A stretch of DNA of 64,000 nt from Streptomyces uncialis (GTDB lineage Bacteria; Actinomycetota; Actinomycetes; Streptomycetales; Streptomycetaceae). The stretch is from assembly GCF_036250755.1 (NCBI RefSeq), contig NZ_CP109583.1, forward strand, positions 7,169,501-7,233,500, read 5' to 3'. Made by a program: the position numbers and the translations under genes. The first letter of the stretch is position 1. The number at the start of each line of letters is the position of its first letter. Shown one piece after another: positions 26,632 to 35,441 of this stretch. The notes under the pieces were generated by a model that was not told the DNA's origin, did no database searches, and was given only the letters and a program-made list of their open reading frames with translations.

Positions 26632-28176
26632 ATGTCAGACCGTTCCCCGCTGCCCCCGGTGCTGCTGCGCCCCGAGGCGGAGCTCGCCCGGGAGGCGCTC
26701 GCCGCCCCCCTGTTCTCCCGCGCCGTGCGGCTCGCGCGGTGGGCCGCCCCCGGGACCCCGGTGAGCGCCGGGGGAGAACTGGCTGAGGAACTGCTGCCCG
26801 CGGCGGCCGTCGAGCTCGGACTCCTCGACCCCGGCGCGGTGGGCCTCGGCGAGGACACCGGCGTGAGCGGGTCCGTCCCGGCCGCCCAGGTCGAGGACGC
26901 GCTCGCGGACGCCGGTGAGGCCTGGCGGGTCGCGGTCGACACCGGACTCGTCGAGGTCACGGAACCGGCGGACGAGCCGGCGGACGGCTACGAGGACGGA
27001 CCCGACGGCACCGCCACCCAGGGCGAGGAGCTGGAGCTGATCACCTCGGGCTCGCCGCAGGACGTCCTCACGCTCTGGCTCACCGCCCTCGACACCGTCC
27101 TGGCCGACGCGACCGTCCCCGATCTGGACGACCTGATCGGCTCCGTCGACGAGGAGGGCCTGGTCGACCTGCGGGAACTCGACTGGGACCCGGAGGCCGA
27201 GGCCGACTTCCTCGAAGGCGTGCTCGGCAATCTGTATCTGCTGACCGTCGACGAGGACGGCCCCGGCGACGGCCCGGTGCCGCTGCCCGCGCTCGCCGCG
27301 TCGATGCTCGTGCCCGACGACATGGGCGAGCCCACCGACGACGTGCTGGAGCAGGTGTCCGACGCGATGCTGAAGCTCGACGGCCAGTTCCGGATGCTCG
27401 CCCCGGTCGGCCTGGTCGAGTACCGGCCCGTGGACGAGGCGCTGATGGCCGACGCCGACGAGTCCGCCGCGCCCGGCGCCGACGGGCCGGCCGTCCCGGA
27501 CGACGACATCGACGTGAGCCGCTACGGCATGGTCCGGCTCACCCCGCTGGGCCTGTACGGGGTACGGGCGCGGATGCTGGAGGCCGGTCTCGACGTCCCC
27601 CTCGTCGGGGACCTCGCGGACAAGGGCGCGGACGTCCTGCTGGACCGCGCCGGAGCCTTCCCGCCCGCCGCGGCCCGCGCCGAGACCGCGCTGTGGCTCG
27701 GCCGCCGCGAACCGCTCGCCGCCGCCCGGGAACTGCTGTCCGCCGCACGCGGCGAGGACGCGGACGGCCCGCTGCGCAGGCTCAGTTGCCAGCAGGCCCT
27801 CGCCGTGCTCGGCGCCCCCGCGGAACCGGCGGTACGGGAGGTGCTGGACGATCCGGAGCTGGGCGGTCTGGCCCGGGTGTGGCTCACCGAGCACGGCGCC
27901 ACCGACGTCCCGCCGCCCGGTGAGGACATGATCTTCTGGCTGACCGTCGACACGGTCGCCGCCCAGCTCGCCGCCGAGGGCAACAGCGAGGAACTCCAGG
28001 GGCTGGTCGAGGGCATCGCCGCCCAGCACTCCGGGTTCTTCGGCACGGTGTGGCGGGTCGACCACCCCGCCACGGCGGACGTCCTGGAGGCGATGGGGAG
28101 GCTGCACCCCGACAAGGCGGTGGCCAAGCTGGCCCGGAAGGCCGCGTTCAAGGCCCGGTCGCACCGGGCCTCGTGA
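26632..28176 (+). CDS. Hypothetical acidic protein
   Basis: A 514-residue, strongly acidic, soluble protein with no signal peptide or membrane helix. Asp/Glu-rich stretches (EVTEPADEPADGYEDGPDG; TVDEDGPGDGP; DADESAAPGADGPAVPDDDIDV) separate helical blocks. The C-terminal third resembles HEAT-like repeats (RLSCQQALAVLGAPAEPAVREVLDDPELGGLARVWLTEHG). I do not recognise a named family. GGAGGAG stands before the ATG and a TAGGCT box 38 nt upstream. It is monocistronic and followed by a strong hairpin. Confidence 0.82.
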   Translation: MSDRSPLPPVLLRPEAELAREALAAPLFSRAVRLARWAAPGTPVSAGGELAEELLPAAAVELGLLDPGAVGLGEDTGVSGSVPAAQVEDALADAGEAWRVAVDTGLVEVTEPADEPADGYEDGPDGTATQGEELELITSGSPQDVLTLWLTALDTVLADATVPDLDDLIGSVDEEGLVDLRELDWDPEAEADFLEGVLGNLYLLTVDEDGPGDGPVPLPALAASMLVPDDMGEPTDDVLEQVSDAMLKLDGQFRMLAPVGLVEYRPVDEALMADADESAAPGADGPAVPDDDIDVSRYGMVRLTPLGLYGVRARMLEAGLDVPLVGDLADKGADVLLDRAGAFPPAAARAETALWLGRREPLAAARELLSAARGEDADGPLRRLSCQQALAVLGAPAEPAVREVLDDPELGGLARVWLTEHGATDVPPPGEDMIFWLTVDTVAAQLAAEGNSEELQGLVEGIAAQHSGFFGTVWRVDHPATADVLEAMGRLHPDKAVAKLARKAAFKARSHRAS

Positions 28177-28207
28177 CCCGGCGGTCCGGCGCCCCGCGCG
28201 TCGGACC

Positions 28208-28239
28208 GCACCCCGGGGGTTTCGGTCACCCCGGGGTGC
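28208..28239. terminator. Terminator between convergent genes
   Basis: GCACCCCGGGG (28208-28218) pairs with CCCCGGGGTGC (28229-28239) around a 10-nt loop. It lies 31 nt after the stop of the acidic-protein gene and faces the kinase gene from the other strand. Confidence 0.75.
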
Positions 28240-28435
28240 GTCGGTTCGCCGGTTCGGCAAGCGGCGGTTCGCCGGGCATCGCCCGGAGCGGCCGGGCCGC
28301 GTTCCTGCCCCGGGCACCCCTGGAGCGGTCCCCCGGGCACTTACGGATGTGGGCTGTACGGGAACCGAGGACGGCCTGTGGTGGGAACCCGAGGACGGGC
28401 TGTTCCGGAGCCCGGCTCCGGGTGCCGAGGGTGAC

Positions 28436-31315
28436 TCAAGTGCGTGCGGGGGCGTACGCCTTGACCTCCGCGCGGCCGAGCCGGACGTACCAGCCGTGGC
28501 GGTCGGCGGCCAGTTCGGCCACCGTCCCGCCCGTGTCCCAGCTGCCGAGCGGTTTCCCGTCGGAGCTCCGGAACGCCTCGCAGATCCGTCCGGCCACCGC
28601 GTACACCACCGCGCCGACCAGCACCGGCGGACAGGAGGCGGGGCCGTCGCCGACGCTCCTGGCGGACCAGCGCGGCTTGCCCGTACCCGGGTCGACGCAT
28701 TCCAGCGTCCGGCCGCCCGACCAGTGCACCAGCGCTCCGCCGGTCCCCACCGGGGCGCGGGTGCCGCCCGCGCGCCGGGGCCAGTTGGGCTCCAGGCCGA
28801 GGGTCGCCCGGCCCCAGGACAGTGCGCCGGTCGCGGGGTCGATGCCGTGCAGCCGCCCGCCCGACACCAGCAGCGCGGCGTCCCCGACCCGGCCGAACGC
28901 GGTGGTGCCCGGTGACACGGTGAGCCCGAGTTCCCGCTCCCGGACGCGTTTTCCCCGGGCCGGGTCGAGCAGGACCAGCCGTCCCCCGGCGTCCAGCAGC
29001 GCCGGTCGGTCGTCCGCCACCGCCCCGGCGACCGCCCAGCCGGGCCGGCCGTCGCTCCGGCCGCCCTCCTCGTACGTCCAGCGGTTCCGGCCGTCGTCCA
29101 GGCCGACGTAACGGGCGATCGCGCCCGGGGCCGGGTCGGTGAGGAGCACACCGCCGGGGAACGCGACCGCCCGCTCCCACCGGACGGACTCCGTACGCCG
29201 CCAGAGCCGTTCGCCGGTCGTCAGGGACGCGGCGTGCAGCAGGTACTTCGCGGGGTCGCCGGTGTCCTCGTACAGGCCGACCAGGGTCCGGCCCGACACG
29301 GTGAACCACAGGGGGCCCGACGGGAGGCGCGGGTCCAGGGGCAGGGCGCGCCCGTCGCGCAGCCGCAGCGGCCGGGTGCCCAGATCGCCCGCCGTGAGCA
29401 GACCCCCGACGACACCCCAGGCGGTGGGGGCGGAGGTGGACGCCTTCGCCGCCCACGCCCGTCGGCCTCCGGCCGCGTCATGGGCCTGGACGGTACCGAC
29501 GGCCGGGTACACATCGCGGGTGCCGTGCACGACCACCCCCGTCCCGCTCGCGAGGATGGCGTCCACCGCGCCGCCGTCGCCCGCCGACAGGGTCCAGCGG
29601 GGGGCGTCCGGGCCCGCCCCGCCCGTACGCACCTCCCACTCGGGAGGTCCGGACGGGCCGTCGTCCGGGGTGAGGAGGCTCGCCGCGTAGGCCACGAGAC
29701 CGGCGAAGCCGCCCGCTCCGGCGATCAGCAGACCGCGACGCCCCAGCTTCCGCAGCCGCCGCGCGCGCTCTCCGGGCAGCGGGACGGGAACCTTCGGGAC
29801 GGCAGGGGTGGCCCCGGACGGGGGGCCACCGGCTGTCGTCGTCCGAGTGGCGGTGTCCGCCCGGATCTTCAGGTCGGTCTTCGGGCGGGTGCTCGTGGCG
29901 GCTGGTGTGGCGGCGGCCGTGGCGGCGGGGCGCGGGTCCGGGTTCATGGCCGGGTCCGGGGTCGTGCCAGTGCTCGTGTCCGGGGTCGGGACGGTGGCCT
30001 GTGCGCGTGGGTCGGCGGGTCCGCTCGCCTTGTCGCCCGGGGTGCGCGGGGCGCCCGGGGGCGGCTGGGGTGGTGCTCCGACCAGGGTCCGTACCGGGTC
30101 CGTACGCCACCACAGGGGGGCCGCCCGGTCCGCCGTGCGGCGCAGGATCTCGGCCGGGCCGGGGCGTCGGGCGGGCTCCTTGCGCAGACAGTCCGCGACG
30201 AGCGCCCGCAGCCCCGCGGCCCAAGGCACCCCGTCCAGATCGGGTTCGTCGTGGACGGCCCGGTACAGCAGCACGGCCGCGTTGCCCGCCCCGAAGGGCG
30301 CCCGGCCGGACGCCGCGTACGCCAGGACCGCGCCCAGGGCGAAGACATCCGTCGCGGATGTCACGGGTGTGCCCTCCGCGATCTGCTCGGGGGCCATGTA
30401 GCCGGGTGTCCCGATCAGCGCCCCGGTCCCGGTCAGGCCCGGGTGGGTGCCGTCGGTGACCCGGGCGATCCCGAAGTCGATCACCCGGGGCCCGTCGCCG
30501 GTCACCAGGACGTTCGACGGCTTCAGGTCGCGGTGCACCAGCCCCGCCGCATGGATGTCGCGCAGCGCCTCCGCGAGGGCCCCGCCGAGCGCGAGCGCGG
30601 CGGCCGGGGCGAGCGGGCCGCCGACCGCGACGGTACGGCGCAGGGTGACCCCCGGCAGATACGCCGTGGCGAGCCAGGGCAGCGCGGAGTCCGGGTCGGC
30701 GTCCACCACCGCCGCCGTGAACGCGCCGGTCACCGCCCGCGCGGCAGCGGCCTCCCGGCGGAACCGCGCCCGGAAGTGCGCGTCCCCGGCGAGATGCGCG
30801 TGCACGGTCTTCACCGCGACCAGCCGCCCGCCCGGACTGCGTCCCAGATACACCTGCCCCATCCCGCCCGAGCCGAGCCGCGCCAGCAGCCGGTGCCCGC
30901 CGAGTTGTTCCGGGTCACCCGGCCGCAGCGGTTCACCGACTCCTGGCGGTGCGCCGGCCGGTGCACTGGCCGGTGTGTCCGGTGTGTCCGGTGTGTCCGG
31001 TGTGTCCGGTGGCGTCCCGTCCGCGCCGGGCGGTGTCCCGAGCCGTCCTCGGGGTGCCCGGTCCGGTCCGGGCCGCGTCCCGTCCGCTCCGAGGGGTGTC
31101 TCGGTTGCCCCGGGACGTGCCTCGCCCTCCCCGGCCGGGTCGCCGTCCCCGGGGGGTGTCCGCTCGGTCCTGGGCCGCGTCTCGTCCACTCCGGGGGGTG
31201 TGCGGGCGGCCCCGGGACGTGCCTCGCCCCGCCCGGCGGGTGCTCCGATCCCTCCGGGGGGTGTGCCGTCCGTTCCGGGTGGCTTCCCGCTCGCCCCCGG
31301 CGGTGTCCCGCTCAT
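28436..31315 (-). CDS. Ser/Thr protein kinase with PQQ-like repeat domain
   Basis: A 959-residue bacterial Hanks-type kinase. The first 125 residues are a Pro/Gly/Thr-rich low-complexity tail ending in DTP repeats. The kinase domain follows: Gly loop LGSGGMGQVY (147-156), Lys169 in VAVKTV, catalytic loop HRDLKPSNVL (near 260) and DFGIAR (near 280). A linker precedes one hydrophobic helix (GLLIAGAGGFAGLVAYAAS, near 525). The outer part has Trp/Gly-rich strand repeats like PQQ-binding beta-propellers, which may sense an extracellular ligand. No alternative start lies between the repeat tail and the kinase domain, so the tail seems to be translated. It lies 105 bp after a similar kinase gene on the same strand. 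Confidence 0.9.
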   Translation of the reverse strand: MSGTPPGASGKPPGTDGTPPGGIGAPAGRGEARPGAARTPPGVDETRPRTERTPPGDGDPAGEGEARPGATETPLGADGTRPGPDRAPRGRLGTPPGADGTPPDTPDTPDTPDTPASAPAGAPPGVGEPLRPGDPEQLGGHRLLARLGSGGMGQVYLGRSPGGRLVAVKTVHAHLAGDAHFRARFRREAAAARAVTGAFTAAVVDADPDSALPWLATAYLPGVTLRRTVAVGGPLAPAAALALGGALAEALRDIHAAGLVHRDLKPSNVLVTGDGPRVIDFGIARVTDGTHPGLTGTGALIGTPGYMAPEQIAEGTPVTSATDVFALGAVLAYAASGRAPFGAGNAAVLLYRAVHDEPDLDGVPWAAGLRALVADCLRKEPARRPGPAEILRRTADRAAPLWWRTDPVRTLVGAPPQPPPGAPRTPGDKASGPADPRAQATVPTPDTSTGTTPDPAMNPDPRPAATAAATPAATSTRPKTDLKIRADTATRTTTAGGPPSGATPAVPKVPVPLPGERARRLRKLGRRGLLIAGAGGFAGLVAYAASLLTPDDGPSGPPEWEVRTGGAGPDAPRWTLSAGDGGAVDAILASGTGVVVHGTRDVYPAVGTVQAHDAAGGRRAWAAKASTSAPTAWGVVGGLLTAGDLGTRPLRLRDGRALPLDPRLPSGPLWFTVSGRTLVGLYEDTGDPAKYLLHAASLTTGERLWRRTESVRWERAVAFPGGVLLTDPAPGAIARYVGLDDGRNRWTYEEGGRSDGRPGWAVAGAVADDRPALLDAGGRLVLLDPARGKRVRERELGLTVSPGTTAFGRVGDAALLVSGGRLHGIDPATGALSWGRATLGLEPNWPRRAGGTRAPVGTGGALVHWSGGRTLECVDPGTGKPRWSARSVGDGPASCPPVLVGAVVYAVAGRICEAFRSSDGKPLGSWDTGGTVAELAADRHGWYVRLGRAEVKAYAPART
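30972..31007. repeat. Four perfect 9-bp tandem copies (GGTGTGTCC) in kinase gene
   Basis: GGTGTGTCC is repeated four times without mismatch, encoding Asp-Thr-Pro repeats on the minus strand. The unit is a multiple of three, so copy changes keep the frame. It lies inside a wider Pro/Gly-rich repetitive N-terminus. Confidence 0.9.
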
Positions 31316-31420
31316 CGCCGTACCCGGCCCGTCACGGGCGTTCCCCTCTCGCCGTCAGCGGATCGGGCGGGGCGTCGTCCCGCCCGACCGTTGGCCATGG
31401 GTCCTCCGACCCGTACGTCA

Positions 31421-34111
31421 TCAGTCGTCCGGCCCGCCGAGGGTGTGGACGGTTCCGGTGGCCCATACATGGACCACTCCGTCCCCCGCCGCCGCGCGGA
31501 CCGTGTCGAACCGTTCCACGGGCGCGGCCCACACAGTGTCGCCCGTCGCCGCGTCCAACGCGTGCACACCCCAGCCGGGACGGCCGCCGCCCGGTGTTTC
31601 CCTGACCGCCGGATCGGGGCCCGCCGCGTACATCAGACCGTCGGCCACCAGCGGTACGTTGCTGTCCTCGGCGAGCGGGGCCACGTCATGGCGGCGCCAG
31701 CGGACGGCGCCGCCGTCCACGTCGAGCGCGCCGAGCCCGCCGCCGTCCGTGCCGAAGTGGACGAGACCGCCGACCACCACGCCGGTGATCCCGACCGGGT
31801 CGCCTTCCTCCGGCTGCCGCGACCAGCGGACGCCGCCGCTGGCCCGGTCGACGGCCTCGACCCTGTCGTACACCGCCTGATGGACGACGCCCCTGGCCCC
31901 GGGGCGTACCCCGGGCCGGGCGGAGCCGCCCGCGATCTCCTCCAGTACGTCGCCGTCCCGCTCGCGCAGCAGGAACAGCGGACCGGTGGGGGCGGCGCGC
32001 CGACGGTCGCCCGATCCGTCGACCGCGAGGGCCAGGACACCGTCCGCCAGCTCCGCGCCGATGGCCTCGGCGGCGGTGCCCTGACGGAACCAGAGCGGTT
32101 CGCCCCGTGCCCGGCCATAGGCGTACACGCGCCACGGCTTCCCCGCCGAGGAACGTTTCTCCCATCGGGTGCCGTACGGCCAGGTGGTGACGAGGCAGAG
32201 CCGGTCGGCGGAGCGGACGAGCAGCGTACGGGTGCCGTCCGGTGTCCACGCGTCGGTCAGCGGACCCGGACGGCCCGGAAATCCCGCGAGGCCCGGGGTC
32301 TCCCAGCGGACCGTACCGGCCGCCGAGTCGAGGGCGATGATCGCCGTGTCCCACATGGTGTGGCGCAGGGCGTGCACCGTCCTGCCGTCCGGATGGACGG
32401 AGTTCACCTCCGGGTACGTCCACGAGGTGGTGCCCGTCCGGGCGTCGAGCCGGTGGAGGGTGGTGTCCGTGTGGGCGAGGAGCGCGGGTCCGTCGCGGTG
32501 GAGGGTGACGGTGGACGTGGCGGGTGCGGCGATCTCACGGCTCCAGCGGACGACGCCCCGGGGCAGGGTCCGCGCGGACGGCGTCCGCCGCGGCTTCCCC
32601 GCCCCCGCGGTGTCCCCGGACGCGTTGTCGTCGCTGAGGGCGAGCGCCGTCGCGGTGGCGGCGGCCGAGGCCGCGGCCAGCCCGGCCGCCCCCCAGGAGA
32701 GAAACCGGCGACGGGCCAACAGGCCACGCGGGGGCTGCTCAAGAGCACCGCGCGGGGGGTCCCCGGTGGGGGCGGCGGTGACGGTGGTGTCGGCGGGGGC
32801 GCTGGGGCTGGTGTCGGCGGTGACGGTGCCAACAGCGGTGACGATGGCGGTGTCAGGGGCGGGAGGCGGTGGGCCGGTGGGGACCCGGCCGTCAGGTGCT
32901 GTGCCGTCAGGTGGTGGCCCGGCGGGGGCTTGACCAACAGGTGAGGGGCCGGAAGGTGATGCGCCACCAGGCGTTGGACCGGCGAGCCTTGGACCGGCGA
33001 GCCTTGGGTCAGCGAGCCTTGGGTCAGCGGGTGTGGGGGTGGCGGGAGCCGTGTGCTGGGCGTCGGGGGTGGCGGGAGCCGTGCTCCCGGACGCGGCCCA
33101 CTCGGTGTACGCGGTGACCGCGCGGGCCGCCGCGAGGTCGTGGTGGCCGATCAGCTCGGTGACCGTGGGCGCCTCCCACCAGGGCGCCGACGCTCTCGGC
33201 GCGCACCAGGCCAGCAACTCCGGGACGGTGGGACGGTCCGCGGGCTCCTTGGCCAGACAGCGGCCGAGGAGATCGTCCCAGCCGCCGTCGGGGACCCCGA
33301 TCAGATCGGGCGCCTCATGGACGGTGCGGTAGAGGATCTGGGGCGCGGTGCCGGAACCATGGGGGTTGCGGCCGGTCGCGCTGAGCGCGAGGAGCGCGCC
33401 GAGGGCGAAGACATCGGCGGCCGGGCCGGTCTCCCCGTCCCGGGTGATCTGCTCGGGGGCCATGAAGCCGGGGGAGCCGATGATCTCCCCGGTGCCGGTC
33501 AGCGTCTCCTCGTCGTCCGAGGCCGTTCCGTCGCCGCGCCCGGTGTCCCCGCCGGGGTCGCCGCCCGTGGCGCGGGCTATCCCGAAGTCGATGACCTTCG
33601 GCCCGTCGGCCGTCACCACGACATTGGACGGTTTCAGATCGCGGTGCACCAGTCCCGCCGTATGGACGGCCGCCACCGCCTCCGCGAGTGCAGCGCCGAG
33701 CGCGGCGAGGTTCCCGGAGTCCAGCGGACCGAGCGCGGCCAGCGCCTCCGAAAGGGCGGGACCGGCACAGAACTCGACGGCCAGCCAGGGGTGTCCGGCC
33801 TCGGGATCGGCACCCAGGACGGCCGCGGTGAAAGGTCCGCGGATGGCTCGTGCCGCTGCCGTCTCCCGCCGGAACCGTTCCCTGAATCGGGGGTCCGCCG
33901 CCAGGTGCGGGTGCACCACCTTGACGGCGACGAGCCGCCCCGAAGCGGAACGTGCCAGGAACACCCGGCTCATCCCGCCCGCCCCGAGCGGCGCCACCAG
34001 AAGGTACTCCCCGAGCCGCCCGCCGGGCCCGGCGCCACCGGGACCGCTCCCGTACCCGAAGGCGGAACCGCCGTCCGCGCGCTCCGGCATCTCTTCCGTG
34101 CCCCGCACCAT
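31421..34111 (-). CDS. Ser/Thr protein kinase with PQQ-like repeat domain (second)
   Basis: An 896-residue Hanks-type kinase, paralogous to the one at 28436. The kinase domain starts soon after the N-terminus: Gly loop LGAGGMSRVF (42-51), Lys64 in VAVKVV, HRDLKPSNVV near 155, DFGIAR near 175, and GSPGFMAPEQ in the activation segment. A Pro/Ala-rich linker, a hydrophobic segment (FLSWGAAGLAAASAAATATALAL) and PQQ-like propeller repeats follow. The ATG at 34111 has GGAGGAGGG at good spacing. It is the upstream gene of the kinase pair, which may be one operon. Duplication is indicated by shared domain order. Confidence 0.91.
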   Translation of the reverse strand: MVRGTEEMPERADGGSAFGYGSGPGGAGPGGRLGEYLLVAPLGAGGMSRVFLARSASGRLVAVKVVHPHLAADPRFRERFRRETAAARAIRGPFTAAVLGADPEAGHPWLAVEFCAGPALSEALAALGPLDSGNLAALGAALAEAVAAVHTAGLVHRDLKPSNVVVTADGPKVIDFGIARATGGDPGGDTGRGDGTASDDEETLTGTGEIIGSPGFMAPEQITRDGETGPAADVFALGALLALSATGRNPHGSGTAPQILYRTVHEAPDLIGVPDGGWDDLLGRCLAKEPADRPTVPELLAWCAPRASAPWWEAPTVTELIGHHDLAAARAVTAYTEWAASGSTAPATPDAQHTAPATPTPADPRLADPRLAGPRLAGPTPGGASPSGPSPVGQAPAGPPPDGTAPDGRVPTGPPPPAPDTAIVTAVGTVTADTSPSAPADTTVTAAPTGDPPRGALEQPPRGLLARRRFLSWGAAGLAAASAAATATALALSDDNASGDTAGAGKPRRTPSARTLPRGVVRWSREIAAPATSTVTLHRDGPALLAHTDTTLHRLDARTGTTSWTYPEVNSVHPDGRTVHALRHTMWDTAIIALDSAAGTVRWETPGLAGFPGRPGPLTDAWTPDGTRTLLVRSADRLCLVTTWPYGTRWEKRSSAGKPWRVYAYGRARGEPLWFRQGTAAEAIGAELADGVLALAVDGSGDRRRAAPTGPLFLLRERDGDVLEEIAGGSARPGVRPGARGVVHQAVYDRVEAVDRASGGVRWSRQPEEGDPVGITGVVVGGLVHFGTDGGGLGALDVDGGAVRWRRHDVAPLAEDSNVPLVADGLMYAAGPDPAVRETPGGGRPGWGVHALDAATGDTVWAAPVERFDTVRAAAGDGVVHVWATGTVHTLGGPDD

Positions 34112-34244
34112 CAACGTCCCTCCTCCGTAACGACGCTACGCCCGTACGCCGTCCTCCCGTCCGGTGAACACCGACGCCCGGACGATCACAGCGACGCACA
34201 TGGGACACAACGGGGTTGCATCCGGCCGAAATCCTCCCCGGGAC

Positions 34245-34274
34245 TTGTCCACGCAGGATCGAGATATCTAACAT
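34245..34274 (+). promoter_or_regulatory. Promoter of the GntR-type gene
   Basis: TTGTCC (34245-34250), an 18-bp spacer and TAACAT (34269-34274) resemble a standard sigma-HrdB promoter. The start point would be around 34281, almost at the ATG at 34283. Confidence 0.5.
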
Positions 34275-34282
34275 TTCACCGT

Positions 34283-35320
34283 ATGGGCGGCGTACACGGT
34301 GCCGACGGAACGAGAGGCGTACGGATGCGGAACGCGAGCGGTTCCGGAGGGCCGGGCGGGCCGGGGCGTACCGGCATCGCCGGGGCACCTGGCCGGACGG
34401 CCCGCGTCGACGCGCCGAAGAGCCCGCCCGCTCCCACTCTCCAGCTTCTCCCGCTCGACCCGGCCGGTGCCGGGGACCGAGCGGTTCCGCTTGCGTGGGG
34501 AACCGGCACCGGCACCGGTCCCGGCGACTTGCGATATTCGGGGACTTCGGGGACTTCGGGGACTGTCGGGGCGGCGGGTGACAGCGGGGCCTTCGCGGGG
34601 ATCGGTGTCGGCGGGGTGCGCCGGGTCCGGCGGACCCTGCTCCGCGACCAGGCGTACGAGTCGATCCGGGACGCCATCGTGGGCGGGGACATCCCGCCCG
34701 GCTCGGTCGTCCGGGACACCGAGCTCGCCGAACTGCTCGGCCTCTCCCGCGCACCGGTGCGCGAGGCGTTCTCCCGGCTCACCGACGAGGGTCTGCTGGA
34801 GTCGAAACCGCAGAGCTACACACGGGTGACCGAACTCGTCGCCGCCGATGTCCGTGACGCGGCGGCCGTGGTCCGGGCCATGCACGAGGTGGCCGTCCGG
34901 GCAGCCGTACCGCGCCTCACGGACACCGACCTCCAGGCGATGCGCGAGGCCGACGCCCGCTTCCTGCGGTTCGTGTCCGAGGGGGACATCGATGCCGCGC
35001 TGCACGCCGACGACGAACTGCACCACACCCTCGTCCGGGTCGCCGACAACCGCGCGGCGGCGGCCACCATCCGCCGCTACACCCCGCTGATCCGCCGACT
35101 GGAACGCGACCGCTTCGGTGATCCGGTGACCTGCCGGTCCGCCGGACTGCACGACCGTCTGATCGCCGCGTGCGCGGCCCGTGACCTCACGGCCGCATGC
35201 ACGGTGACCACCGAGATCTGGCGTGGCCTGGAGCAGTTGGCGGACGACTGCGACGCGGACGGGCCGGGCCCGGTGGACGCCCTGACCGGCCCGGGCTCCC
35301 CGCGTCGTACGGGACGATAG
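34283..35320 (+). CDS. GntR family transcriptional regulator (FCD type)
   Basis: A 345-residue protein if the first ATG is used. The first 110 residues are Gly/Pro/Thr-rich with a short SGTSGT repeat. The DNA-binding domain is typical GntR (LLRDQAYESIRDAIVGGDIPPGSVVRDTELAELLGLSRAPVREAFSRLTDEGLLESKPQSYTRV). The FCD effector domain follows, with metal-binding type residues (DDELHHTLVRVADN, SAGLHDRLIAACAARD). The start is chosen for its closeness to the promoter; an ATG at 34325 with AGAGG before it is a fair alternative. It is divergent from the kinase operon; its target is unknown. Confidence 0.87.
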   Translation: MGGVHGADGTRGVRMRNASGSGGPGGPGRTGIAGAPGRTARVDAPKSPPAPTLQLLPLDPAGAGDRAVPLAWGTGTGTGPGDLRYSGTSGTSGTVGAAGDSGAFAGIGVGGVRRVRRTLLRDQAYESIRDAIVGGDIPPGSVVRDTELAELLGLSRAPVREAFSRLTDEGLLESKPQSYTRVTELVAADVRDAAAVVRAMHEVAVRAAVPRLTDTDLQAMREADARFLRFVSEGDIDAALHADDELHHTLVRVADNRAAAATIRRYTPLIRRLERDRFGDPVTCRSAGLHDRLIAACAARDLTAACTVTTEIWRGLEQLADDCDADGPGPVDALTGPGSPRRTGR

Positions 35321-35379
35321 CCGCCTTCGCCCAGCCCCGCCGAAGGCCGGGCGCCTTTCCCGTTTCGAACCATGCTGCT

Positions 35380-35434
35380 CGTCGGCCGTACGGCCGACGG
35401 CGGGTGGGGCCCCGGATGCCGGGTACCCCACCCG
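35380..35434. terminator. Two adjacent hairpins between convergent GntR and TerD genes
   Basis: CGTCGGCCGTACGGCCGACG (35380-35399) is a perfect palindrome. Right after it, CGGGTGGGG (35401-35409) pairs with CCCCACCCG (35426-35434), and inside that CCCGG pairs with CCGGG around ATG. The second hairpin is only 8 nt from the TerD stop on the minus strand. Together they should terminate both genes. Confidence 0.8.
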
Positions 35435-35441
35435 AAGGGTG

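Noticed and set aside
29234..32944. 1236-residue open frame opposite the kinase genes
   Set aside because: It is antisense to two clear kinase genes and has no recognisable domain.
33053..34282. N-terminal extension of the GntR regulator to 33053
   Set aside because: It would lie antisense over the kinase gene; a promoter and start are present at 34245-34283.
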